Positions 1 through 6,424 of a DNA stretch of 13,091 bases are shown here, in pieces. The notes beneath the pieces were generated by a model. It was not told the origin of the DNA, searched no databases, and saw nothing but the letters and a program-made list of their open reading frames with translations. The position numbers were made by a program, and so were the translations under genes. The stretch lies in the NCBI GenBank assembly GCA_030037185.1, contig JASHRR010001444.1, forward strand, positions 1 to 13,091, in the 5' to 3' direction. The stretch comes from Xanthobacteraceae bacterium (GTDB taxonomy: Bacteria; Pseudomonadota; Alphaproteobacteria; Rhizobiales; Xanthobacteraceae). Within the stretch, counting starts at the first letter, position 1. Each line of letters starts with the position of its first letter.

Positions 1-242
1 CCGCCGAGGCTGACAGGGTTGCCGGAGCCGCCCGTGCCATAACCGACCTGTAATCGCGCGAACGCGCCGATCTTGATGCAGGTGTCGGTTCCGGGCACAT
101 ACCAGAAGCCCGCCCCATACAGGCTGCAGACCCTCAAATATTCAACCGGCTCGGCCTTCCTCGGCAGATCGGCCGCCTGCGCGGCGGCCACCGTATAGAT
201 ACCCGCCGCCGATCCCAATAGAACGCACCTCACTGGTCTCAT
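1..242 (-). CDS. Alphaproteobacterial porin (Omp2b-type), N-terminal part
   Basis: This is the first 80 codons of an outer-membrane porin that continues past the left edge. The visible product begins MRPVRCVLLGSAAGIYTVAA and has a signal peptide with likely cleavage after AQA, just before ADLPRKAEPVEY. The mature start continues as LRVCSLYGAGFWYVPGTDTC and then IKIGAFARLQVGYG. The pattern 'ADLP..A.PVEY..VCS.YGAGF.YiPGTDTC.KIG' is the signature start of the rhizobial and Brucella trimeric porin family, which carries small hydrophilic solutes across the outer membrane. The ATG at 242 follows a strong GGGGAGGG ribosome-binding site with about 5-6 bases of spacing. The family is usually several hundred residues long, so most of the gene lies outside the window. 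The family call is firm; the pore's substrate cannot be told. Confidence 0.93.
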   Translation of the reverse strand, partial: MRPVRCVLLGSAAGIYTVAAAQAADLPRKAEPVEYLRVCSLYGAGFWYVPGTDTCIKIGAFARLQVGYGTGGSGNPVSLG

Positions 243-737
243 AGTACCCTCCCCATGTTGGTCCCGTGGAACGAATGTGTGTTGAACGAAACGGATAGTG
301 TATATAACGAAAAAATTTATATTTATCTGGCTAAACAGTTTATGCTAATTTAATGCATACGCCCGATGGGAGCAATAGCTTTTTTGCGCAGCGGATTTTG
401 TTTTCGGCGTGTGTTGCCGAAAGATCACAGAGTTAGCTAGCTCATGGTGATCTAAACGACCTTCGGTTCCGTAGTAAAATTCCTATAATTTCAATGGGAA
501 ATTGCACAATCTGAACGTAAGTAACAGAGCTCATATGTCCTCGAAGAGGTGTATCTGCAGAAAATGATGCATTAAGATTCAATTACTTTTTAATTTAGTC
601 TGTGCTAGTGTGGCTACAGATTGGGTCCATCCGGTCGCCGCGCGTGGATTCCAACCTCGCCAGTTGGAAGGGGGGAAAGCCCAGCGCGGCCGAGCCTTGC
701 GTCGGGTGTTGGAACGCCTTCTAGGGGGAGGTGGGAG
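243..737. other. AT-rich intergenic region between divergent genes
   Basis: No credible gene is seen here. Roughly 290-610 is much richer in A and T than the rest of the window, with runs around 300-350 and 575-600. The stretch separates the leftward porin gene from the rightward zinc-module gene and must hold both promoters, but I cannot assign -35 and -10 boxes with confidence. A frame in phase with the zinc-module gene is open from a TTG at 621, but the strong ribosome-binding site is at 727-731, so 621-737 is read as leader. The leader contains the inverted repeat TTCCAAC (649-655) and GTTGGAA (663-669), with a second GTTGGAA at 708-714. Confidence 0.7.
727..731 (+). promoter_or_regulatory. 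Ribosome-binding site deciding the zinc-module gene start
   Basis: A GGAGG core inside a longer purine run (723-737) lies 6 bases before the ATG at 738. The in-frame TTG at 621 has no comparable site, and the 39 residues it would add look like translated non-coding DNA. This supports the start at 738. Confidence 0.75.
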
Positions 738-1868
738 ATGGCTTCAAAGATCGAATGCCTAAGGTGTGGCAGGGTCAGCGCCAGTTTCATTCAGGGTGTG
801 TGTCGGTCTTGCTATATGCGCGAGTACCATCAAAGACGGTCCGCGGTGGCCGTCACACAATGTCCAAGGTGCGGCGTAGCCAGTGCTAATTTCGTTCGGG
901 GTGTGTGCCGGTCTTGCTATATGCGCGACTACCATCAAAGACGGTCCGCGTCGGCCGTCAAAGATAAGCAACTGGTGTCCGAAACCCCTACGCGAGGTGG
1001 CAGCGAGGACCAGCGCCTTTGCGTCGAATGCGAGGCGCCGCGCATATACGCCCGTGGCCTTTGCCTAAATTGTTACATGCGCGACCGTCAGCGCCAACGC
1101 CAGCCTCTTTGCGTCGAATGCGGAGAGCCGAGCATATACTCCCGCGGCCTTTGCCGCAGTTGCTATGTCTTGGATCACCGTCAACGCCAGCGCTTTTGCG
1201 TCGAATGCGCAGCGCCGGGCGTATACGCCCGCAGCCTTTGCCAAAATTGCTACACGCGGGGCCTACGGCGCGATCATCGGATGAAGCTTTGCGTCTGTGC
1301 AGTTTGCGGCGTCTCGTTTCAGTCGGTCCGGCGCGATGCGCTCTATTGCTCTCCAAGTTGTCGCCAGAAGGCGCACCGGGCCGGCAAGGCGCAGCTTTTT
1401 TCCGAGGCCGCTGGAGACGAGCGGAATGCCGTACGGTCGGCCATCGGGGTGCAAGACCCTGCGGCTCGTATCGAAGTCCAAGCTGACGCCGTCGCCGATC
1501 TCGACCGGAGGCAAATCGGTTCTACCATCGCGGAAGCCGCCAAGGCGATTTATGGCGAGCGCAAGGTCCGCCAACTGCTCGCCGGCGAGCGTCAGCGGGA
1601 GGCCTCGACTTTGGCCGACCTGCAAGTCGCGCGCGCCACTTTGGCCGGCAATGTCGAGGCCGAGACCGCCCCTCTCCGCCAGGGCGCCAAGCCGATCGAC
1701 GCCGACGCAGACAGCGAGTGGGCAATTCGATGGCTTCTCGCGCTCATGGTGCTCTGTGGTCGTCCGCCTACCATAGCCCTGACGGCCGCGGAATCGGCAC
1801 GGAATGGACCGCAGAGCGACGTCGCTTTGCCCAAGATTACGGACGATGTTCTGCAGCTCGCGGATTGA
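738..1868 (+). CDS. Protein with six tandem cysteine zinc-binding modules and a membrane-protein-like tail
   Basis: I do not recognise this 376-residue protein as a named family. Residues 1-215 carry six four-cysteine modules. Two are CX2C-X11-CX2C (C7/10/22/25 and C42/45/57/60). Three are CX2C-X10-CX2C (C95/98/109/112, C125/128/139/142 and C154/157/168/171). The last, C187/C190/C204/C208, ends YCSPSCRQKAHR, a zinc ribbon seen in many rhizobial hypothetical proteins. Modules 1-5 share the core '(V/L)CxxCY' followed by a basic R/Q/H-rich linker, which suits nucleic-acid binding, although that is inference. Residues 217-310 are charged and probably helical. Residues 328-351 (around AIRWLLALMVLCG and IALTAA) form one hydrophobic stretch which, from memory, resembles the last membrane segment of a rhizobial transmembrane protein. 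The gene stands alone between the AT-rich region and tRNA-Ala. The reading frame is convincing; the function is unknown. Confidence 0.8.
   Translation: MASKIECLRCGRVSASFIQGVCRSCYMREYHQRRSAVAVTQCPRCGVASANFVRGVCRSCYMRDYHQRRSASAVKDKQLVSETPTRGGSEDQRLCVECEAPRIYARGLCLNCYMRDRQRQRQPLCVECGEPSIYSRGLCRSCYVLDHRQRQRFCVECAAPGVYARSLCQNCYTRGLRRDHRMKLCVCAVCGVSFQSVRRDALYCSPSCRQKAHRAGKAQLFSEAAGDERNAVRSAIGVQDPAARIEVQADAVADLDRRQIGSTIAEAAKAIYGERKVRQLLAGERQREASTLADLQVARATLAGNVEAETAPLRQGAKPIDADADSEWAIRWLLALMVLCGRPPTIALTAAESARNGPQSDVALPKITDDVLQLAD
756..965 (+). repeat. Two 105-bp direct repeats encoding zinc modules 1 and 2
   Basis: Units 756-860 and 861-965 are in-frame tandem copies of 35 codons. Long parts are nearly identical at the DNA level, for example around 'cggtcttgctatatgcgcga' and 'taccatcaaagacggtccgcg'. 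Each unit encodes one CX2C-X11-CX2C module plus the linker ending YHQRRSA. Near-identity at synonymous positions points to a fairly recent duplication. Confidence 0.9.
1018..1257 (+). repeat. Three tandem 87-90-bp repeats encoding zinc modules 3-5
   Basis: Three in-frame copies share 'tttgcgtcgaatgcg', which recurs with periods of 90 and then 87 bases (30 and 29 codons). Each encodes C-V-E-C, a Y-(A/S)-R tripeptide and CxxCY, followed by a linker rich in R and Q in the first two copies. The unit differs from the 35-codon repeat at 756-965, so the array grew in at least two episodes. Confidence 0.88.
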
Positions 1869-2221
1869 CCCGGTGGGTCCAACGGCCGCGCGAAGCGTCC
1901 CCAGCCTCCCAACCGGCCGATCGTCCGCACGGAGTCGTCGGCCTTCCGCTCGGCGACCCCTTCAGACACCTTTAGTTTTCGTTCACGCAGCCCAGGAGAT
2001 GCCGTGCACCCATTCCATTCACCGCTGCCAGGATATCATCGCCGGCACATTGCGTGTGCGGCGGCCGACCTACGCCAAAAGCGCACGCATGTTCTCAACT
2101 CTTGTTGAGGATAATAAGCGGCGGAAGTCCGGGGAAAAACCAGAGCAGGTCGGGCATCTAGTTATAGTGATTTTTCAACGCCTTGTGAGAAGACGGGAAA
2201 ACACCAGAGAAGCAAAATGAG
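1869..2221. other. Intergenic region between the zinc-module gene and tRNA-Ala
   Basis: I see no convincing gene in this stretch. A frame open on the plus strand up to 2220 overlaps the end of the zinc-module gene, has no ribosome-binding site and gives low-complexity basic protein, so it is left out. A small perfect hairpin, CTCAAC-TCTT-GTTGAG, lies at 2094-2109, with no T-run on either side that would make it a clear terminator. The part nearest the tRNA would hold its transcription end on the minus strand, where short T runs occur, but no strong hairpin sits beside them. Confidence 0.6.
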
Positions 2222-2294
2222 TGGAGCCGAGGGGATTTGAACCCCTGACCTCCGCAGTGCGATTGCGGCGCTCTCCCAACTGAGCTACGGCCCC
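2222..2294 (-). tRNA. tRNA-Ala, anticodon CGC
   Basis: The reverse strand folds into a complete 73-base cloverleaf: acceptor stem GGGGCCG/CGGCTCC, D arm GCTC...GAGC, anticodon stem CCGCA/TGCGG with loop ATCGCAC, a five-base variable loop, T arm AGGGG-TTTGAAT-CCCCT and discriminator A73. The anticodon CGC reads GCG alanine codons. The acceptor stem has the G3:U70 wobble pair, the main identity element recognised by alanyl-tRNA synthetase. The 3' CCA is not encoded (the next bases are CTC) and must be added after transcription. The 3' end faces the zinc-module gene and the AT-rich region. Confidence 0.97.
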
Positions 2295-2339
2295 TGCCGG
2301 CCGGCCAAACGCTCTCGCGAGCCGCCGGGCGTGGCCGCC

Positions 2340-2368
2340 ATTTACTGGCGCGATCCGGATAGTGTCAA
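2340..2368 (-). promoter_or_regulatory. Likely sigma-70-type promoter of tRNA-Ala
   Basis: On the minus strand a perfect TTGACA (-35, plus-strand 2363-2368) is followed after 17 bases by GTAAAT (-10, plus-strand 2340-2345), about 45 bases before the tRNA. The -10 box is a poor match, but spacing, position and the exact -35 box fit a stable-RNA promoter. Confidence 0.5.
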
Positions 2369-2441
2369 GGATGCCGCCTGGGAACTTGTTTCGCTGCTTT
2401 TATCTCGCCACGCTTGCGCGAGAGACCTGAAAGTGCGATTA

Positions 2442-2457
2442 CCCGTGCGTGCACGGG
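2442..2457. other. Inverted repeat upstream of the amine oxidase gene
   Basis: CCCGTGC (2442-2448) and GCACGGG (2451-2457) form a perfect 7-bp inverted repeat separated by two bases, about 107 bases before the amine oxidase start and upstream of the tRNA promoter on the opposite strand. It could be a dimeric-regulator operator or chance in GC-rich DNA. No regulator gene lies beside it. Confidence 0.3.
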
Positions 2458-2563
2458 GTTACCCCCGTTCTGGGAACCTTCGCGGCGGCGCGGCGGCCCA
2501 GTGCAATTTGCGAACCATCTCGCGTTGGTGCATGGTGGGAGTACCTTTAGCCAGCGACCCCGC

Positions 2564-3949
2564 ATGCCCGTTCTCAGCCGTCGCCGTTTTCTCGCTGCGT
2601 CTGCCGCCTCAGCGGCATCGGCCGGAGCCTCCGCGATTGCTGCCCCCGGCGATTTTGACGTCGTGATCATCGGGGCGGGCGCCGCCGGTATCGCGGCGGC
2701 GCGCCGGCTGGCGGGCGCACGGGCAAGAATCACCCTGATTGAAGCCTCCGACCGGGTGGGCGGACGCTGTTTCACCGAGAGCTCAACGTTTGGGGTGCCA
2801 TTTGACCGCGGCGCTCACTGGATTCATGCGCCAGATCTCAATTCCGTGGTGCCGCTCGCCACCAAGTCCGGTTTTAATATCTACCCGGCTGTGCCAAGCG
2901 GGCGGGTGCGAATAGGCCGCAGATACGCACGCACCGGCGAAATGGAAGACTATCTTACCGCGACGGTGCGGGCCAATCGCGCCATCGCGGCGGCCGGTCG
3001 TGGCAGGCAGGATATCTCCTGTGCCCAGGCTTTGCCCAAAGACCTCGGCGATTGGCAGCCGACAATCGAATTCACGCTCGGCCCCTTCGGTTGCGGCAAG
3101 GATCTCGCTCAAGTGTCAGCTTTGGATTTCTCCCGATCTCTTGAGCGCAACAATGACATATTCTGCCGCGAGGGCCTGGGTGCGGTCATCGCCAAGCTCG
3201 CCGATGGCCTGCCGGTGCAGCTGGCGCGGCCAGCCTCGCATATCGATTGGAGCGAACGTAATCGCGTCGAAATCAGGACCGCGAAAGGCTACGTATATGC
3301 CCGCGCCGTCATCGTGACAGCTTCGACCGGCGTGCTGATGAGCAAGAAGCTGACGTTTGAGCCGGAACTGCCCCATCGTTACCTCGACGCGATCGAGAAG
3401 CTTGGGCTCGGCAGCTATGACCATGTCGCACTCGAATTGCCCGGAAATCCACTTGGGCTGCAGCGCGACGAACTTGTCTTCGAGAAAGCAGAGTCTCCCC
3501 GCACCGCCGCCATTCTGGCAAACATTTCCGGCACCACCTTGTGCACAATCGAAGTGGCGGGAAAATTCGGCGCCGACCTTGCAGCGTCCGGTGAGCCGGC
3601 GATGGTGTCTTTCGCGCTGGATTGGCTGACCTCGCTCTACGGCCCGGACGTCCGTCGAGCCGTCAAGACGACAAGTGCGACGCGATGGAACCACGATCCG
3701 TGGACGCTCGGTGCTTTCTCGGCCGCTGCCCCGGGCGGCCAGTGGGCGCGAGCGGCGCTCGCCGAACCCGTGCGCGACCGCATTTTTTTCGCCGGCGAGG
3801 CCGCTCACGAAACCCTTTGGGGGACAGTGGGCGGCGCTTGGGCATCCGGCGAACGCGCGGCCGACGCGGTATTGCGAAAACTCGGCCTGGCCGGCGGATT
3901 GCCTGAAGCCAAGTCCTCCGCCGCATCACGGCCGCCGCGGCGGCGATGA
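2564..3949 (+). CDS. Tat-exported flavin amine oxidase
   Basis: This is a 461-residue FAD enzyme of the monoamine/polyamine oxidase family, which oxidises amines to aldehydes with release of ammonia and hydrogen peroxide. The N-terminus MPVLSRRRFLAASA is a twin-arginine signal with a hydrophobic Ala/Ser stretch to about residue 27, so folded, FAD-loaded enzyme is probably exported to the periplasm. Residues 33-42 (VVIIGAGAAG) are the dinucleotide-binding GxGxxG, followed by IEASDRVGGRC (59-69), the second FAD motif. The C-terminal RIFFAGEAAHETLWGTVGGA and SGERAADAVL (about 406-437) is the family's closing FAD signature. The frame is open further upstream, but 2564 puts the Tat motif at the very N-terminus. 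No strong ribosome-binding site is seen there. Its stop overlaps an ATG (ATGA at 3946-3949) in the frame of the transporter gene. The substrate is unknown. Confidence 0.88.
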   Translation: MPVLSRRRFLAASAASAASAGASAIAAPGDFDVVIIGAGAAGIAAARRLAGARARITLIEASDRVGGRCFTESSTFGVPFDRGAHWIHAPDLNSVVPLATKSGFNIYPAVPSGRVRIGRRYARTGEMEDYLTATVRANRAIAAAGRGRQDISCAQALPKDLGDWQPTIEFTLGPFGCGKDLAQVSALDFSRSLERNNDIFCREGLGAVIAKLADGLPVQLARPASHIDWSERNRVEIRTAKGYVYARAVIVTASTGVLMSKKLTFEPELPHRYLDAIEKLGLGSYDHVALELPGNPLGLQRDELVFEKAESPRTAAILANISGTTLCTIEVAGKFGADLAASGEPAMVSFALDWLTSLYGPDVRRAVKTTSATRWNHDPWTLGAFSAAAPGGQWARAALAEPVRDRIFFAGEAAHETLWGTVGGAWASGERAADAVLRKLGLAGGLPEAKSSAASRPPRRR

Positions 3950-4098
3950 GTGCTCTGATCGGCGGAGCCCGGGCATCCCGCCCGCCTGTCGCCGAATTGA
4001 CCACAAACAGCGGACGGAACGCAGCATCCGGGCAAACCGCGTCTTGCTCGTATCCGCTCACGCCAGGGTTCGACGCAAGCCGCCGCACGACCTACCTG

Positions 4099-5535
4099 AT
4101 GTCTATGCCGTCGAAAGTCGGATGCAGTGCGCTCGCTGCTGTCGCCCTGCTTGCCGGCGGAACGGCGCCCGCGAACGCGGCGGCGCTGAGCGAGCTTGCG
4201 CTGCCATGGCCGTGGGCGCTGCCGTTCATCGGCCTGCTGCTGTCGATCGCTGCCCGCCCGCTTCTGACGCCGAAGTTTTGGCGCGCCCATTGCGGCAAGA
4301 TCGCGTTCGTGTGGAGTGTGCTCGCCATGGCGCCGCTCGCAGCCGTGCACGGCCTCCCGGCGACGTTCACAGCGCTGTCCCACGCGATACTCGGCGAATA
4401 TTTAAGCTTCATCATCATGCTTGCGGCGCTGTACGTGGTTGCGGGCGGCATCCTCGTTACCGGCAGCCTGCGCGGCACGCCGCTCGTCAATGCTGCCATC
4501 TTGGCGTTCGGCACCGTGATCGCCAGCATCCTCGGCACCACCGGAGCGGCCATGATTCTGGTCAGACCGTTGTTGCGCGCCAACTCGGCCCGGCTCCACA
4601 ATGTCCATGTGGTGATATTCTTCATCTTTTTAGCAGCCAATATTGGCGGCGCGCTGTCGCCGTTCGGCGACCCGCCGCTGTTCTTCGGTTTTCTTCGCGG
4701 CGTCGATTTTATCTGGACCACCACCCATTTATGGCGGCAGACGGCCTTGACGGCTGCGCTCGTGTTTGCTGCGTTCGTTGCGATTGACATCTGGTACTAC
4801 CGTCAAGATCGCCGCATCGCCGTGGTGGGCGAAAAGCCTTCCAAGGAGCCGATACGCGTCCACGGCATCGTCAACCTCGCGCTCATTGTGCTCATCGTCG
4901 GGACAATCCTGCTTTCTTCTCTGTGGAGGCCCGGCGTCGCATTCGACATCTACCACACCACGCTGGAACTTCAGGATATCTGCCGCGACGCCGCGCTTGT
5001 GGCGACAGCGGTCGCGTCACTGGTGCTGACACCCCAAGAACACCACGAGCGCAATGGCTTCACCTTCGAACCGATTCTGGAAGTCGCAAAGCTGTTCGCC
5101 GGCATCTTCGTCTGCGTCGCGCCGGTGACAGCGATGCTGCACATGGGTCCTGCCGGGCCGTTTTCATCGGCGATGGCGCTGGTGACCGACCAGGCCGGCG
5201 AGCCGCATAATGCCGCCTATTTCTGGCTCACCGGAATGCTGTCGGCCGTCCTCGACAACGCTCCGACCTATCTCGTGTTTTTCGACCTCGCAGGTGGAAA
5301 TGCCGCCCGCCTCACCGGCGAGCTCGCCCCCACGCTCGCGGCGATTTCAATGGGGGCCGTCTACATGGGCGCACTCACCTATATCGGCAACGCGCCCAAT
5401 CTGATGATTTATGCCATCGCCACCGAACGCGGCGTGAAAATGCCGAGCTTCCTCGGCTTCATGATGTGGTCGGGCGCGGTGCTGTTGCCGGTGTTCGCGG
5501 TGGTCACATATGCGTTCGCGATCCCCGCACCGTAG
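4099..5535 (+). CDS. Sodium:proton antiporter / citrate-transporter-like permease (ArsB/NhaD superfamily)
   Basis: This is a 478-residue polytopic inner-membrane protein with about eleven or twelve hydrophobic segments. Conserved signatures are GTTGAAMILVRPLL, NIGGALSPFGDPPLFFGFLRG about 60 bases further on, LDNAPTYLVFFDLAGG and TYIGNAPNLMIYA, typical of ArsB/NhaD-type transporters and close to the group annotated as sodium:proton antiporter or CitMHS_2. The first 30 residues (MSMPSKVGCSALAAVALLAG, then APANAAA) look like a cleavable signal peptide, which is why the ATG at 4099 (or 4105) is preferred. The same frame is open from an ATG at 3946 that overlaps the amine oxidase stop, but that start adds 51 residues with no hydrophobic or conserved character. 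Neither start has a clear Shine-Dalgarno site. Probably co-transcribed with the amine oxidase. The transported ion is not certain. Confidence 0.85.
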   Translation: MSMPSKVGCSALAAVALLAGGTAPANAAALSELALPWPWALPFIGLLLSIAARPLLTPKFWRAHCGKIAFVWSVLAMAPLAAVHGLPATFTALSHAILGEYLSFIIMLAALYVVAGGILVTGSLRGTPLVNAAILAFGTVIASILGTTGAAMILVRPLLRANSARLHNVHVVIFFIFLAANIGGALSPFGDPPLFFGFLRGVDFIWTTTHLWRQTALTAALVFAAFVAIDIWYYRQDRRIAVVGEKPSKEPIRVHGIVNLALIVLIVGTILLSSLWRPGVAFDIYHTTLELQDICRDAALVATAVASLVLTPQEHHERNGFTFEPILEVAKLFAGIFVCVAPVTAMLHMGPAGPFSSAMALVTDQAGEPHNAAYFWLTGMLSAVLDNAPTYLVFFDLAGGNAARLTGELAPTLAAISMGAVYMGALTYIGNAPNLMIYAIATERGVKMPSFLGFMMWSGAVLLPVFAVVTYAFAIPAP

Positions 5536-5911
5536 GATGGGTTGAGCGCAGCGTCCGCGCCGGCACGTTCAAGCCCTTTGAGTCCTCGGTGATCGTCGTG
5601 TCTCAATCGAGCCATTGGCATGCATCTTAACAAGGCGATCGTCGATCAGCGCAGACACCGTTCGCGGCGCGGGCGTCTTCAGGTAAAGCAAGTGGGTTTT
5701 GACCTGCGCCTTTCCTTGCCCAAATGCCGCGTCCTGCCGCAGCCGGATTTCCCAATCTCCGGAATCAGCGCGAATGCTCCGGATCGATCTCGGTTCGGGT
5801 ACTTAGTCATCTTCTTCGCTGCCGCCGAACCTTCCCCCCGGACCACGGCGTGAACAGCGCACCTTCTGCCCGCTCTGCAATCCGGCCCACGGTTTCGAGT
5901 TTTTAAAATCG
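5536..5911. other. Convergent intergenic gap with repeat-like sequence
   Basis: The antiporter gene and the RidA-type gene converge on this stretch. No gene with a start and ribosome-binding site is seen. It begins with 'gtaggatgggttgagcgcag', which from memory resembles intergenic repeats common in Bradyrhizobium-type genomes. The minus strand is open from 5802 to a TGA at 5569-5571 and would read ...AAFGQGKAQVKTHLLYLKTP and ...HANGSIETRRSPRTQRA, coding-looking text without an initiation signal. No clear terminator for either neighbour was recognised. Confidence 0.6.
5569..5802 (-). repeat. Probable dispersed rhizobial repeat or gene remnant
   Basis: A 77-codon open stretch without a proper start runs between stops on the minus strand; a second minus frame, from an ATG at 5808-5810, also gives a 43-residue peptide. 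Parts of the sequence (for example LRQDAAFGQGKAQVKT and LIDDRLVKMHANGSIETRR) look familiar as the translation of a sequence scattered between genes in rhizobial genomes. This identification is from memory and unverified. A truncated mobile element is the other possibility. Confidence 0.4.
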
Positions 5912-6319
5912 CTACTGACCTGGCATTACGGCCACCGCCTCAACCTCGAGCAGCGCGCCGTGACGCGCAAGACCCGAGATCGCAACGGCGGTGCTGGCAG
6001 GCGGCGCCGCAGGATCAATATAGCGGTCGCGCACTTCGCGAAAGATCGGCAGATGCGTCATGTCGATGAAATAATTGTTGAGCTTCACCACATGCTCGAA
6101 GCCGGCGCCGACCGCAGCGAGCGCATTCTTGAGGTTGATGAATGTCTGCTCGGCCTGAGCGCGGAAATCGCCCGGCGCTCCAACGATCTTGTTGTCGATG
6201 TCTAGGCCGAGCTGGCCCGCAATGTAGATGATTCGCCCCGGCGCCGTGGCCTCCACCACGTGCGTGTATCCGGTTGGCTTGCCGATCGTTGAGGGGTTGT
6301 GAAAGCGATGGATGGGCAT
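5912..6319 (-). CDS. RidA/YjgF/UK114-family protein lacking the catalytic arginine
   Basis: This is a full-length 135-residue RidA-family protein. Family marks are YIAGQLGLD (32-40), the helix around QAEQTFINLKNALAAVGA (55-72), VVKLNNYFIDM (77-87) and the closing LLEVEAVAVMPG. RidA proteins form trimers, and the archetype deaminates reactive enamine/imine intermediates. In the archetype an arginine (R105 in E. coli RidA, in TRSCVEV) holds the substrate. Here the aligned text is PPASTAVAISGL, with Ser109 in that place, so this is one of the Rid subgroups that lack Arg and its deaminase activity is doubtful. The ATG follows AAGGGAG with 7 bases of spacing. It is last in a run of three minus-strand genes, 105 bases after the FAD oxidoreductase. 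Confidence 0.88.
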   Translation of the reverse strand: MPIHRFHNPSTIGKPTGYTHVVEATAPGRIIYIAGQLGLDIDNKIVGAPGDFRAQAEQTFINLKNALAAVGAGFEHVVKLNNYFIDMTHLPIFREVRDRYIDPAAPPASTAVAISGLARHGALLEVEAVAVMPGQ

Positions 6320-6391
6320 CGGTGCGCTCCCTTCAAAAGTCTTACATACGGTTGGGCGACGATAGTGGCATTGTTGCGTTGCTGCTCGCAG

Positions 6392-6406
6392 GGCCGCCGG
6401 GCGGCC
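6392..6406 (-). other. GC-rich hairpin between the FAD oxidoreductase and RidA-type genes
   Basis: GGCCGCC and GGCGGCC form a perfect inverted repeat with one base between the arms, in the 105-base gap. No T-run follows on the minus strand, so it is not a standard intrinsic terminator. It might reduce read-through into the last gene or protect a processed end. Confidence 0.3.
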
Positions 6407-6424
6407 GGCACGCCCCGAGTAAAA

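Noticed and set aside
621..737. Longer start (TTG at 621) for the zinc-module gene, adding 39 residues
   Set aside because: No ribosome-binding site at 621, low-complexity translated leader, and a very strong GGAGG properly spaced before ATG 738.
759..971. Antisense frame across zinc modules 1-2 with an internal repeat
   Set aside because: Its repetition is only the complement of the coding repeat on the plus strand; no start signal supports it.
756..1257. CRISPR array from regular repeats
   Set aside because: The repeats are in-frame protein-coding units of 87-105 bp without unique spacers.
1804..2220. Plus-strand frame of 138 codons after the zinc-module gene
   Set aside because: Overlaps the end of a better frame, lacks a ribosome-binding site and gives no recognisable protein.
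2222..2294. Proven attachment site at the 3' end of tRNA-Ala
   Set aside because: No second copy of the tRNA 3' end and no integrase gene in the window.
3675..4787. Plus-strand frame of 370 codons spanning the amine oxidase and transporter
   Set aside because: Arg/Ala/His-rich shadow of two recognisable genes in GC-rich DNA.
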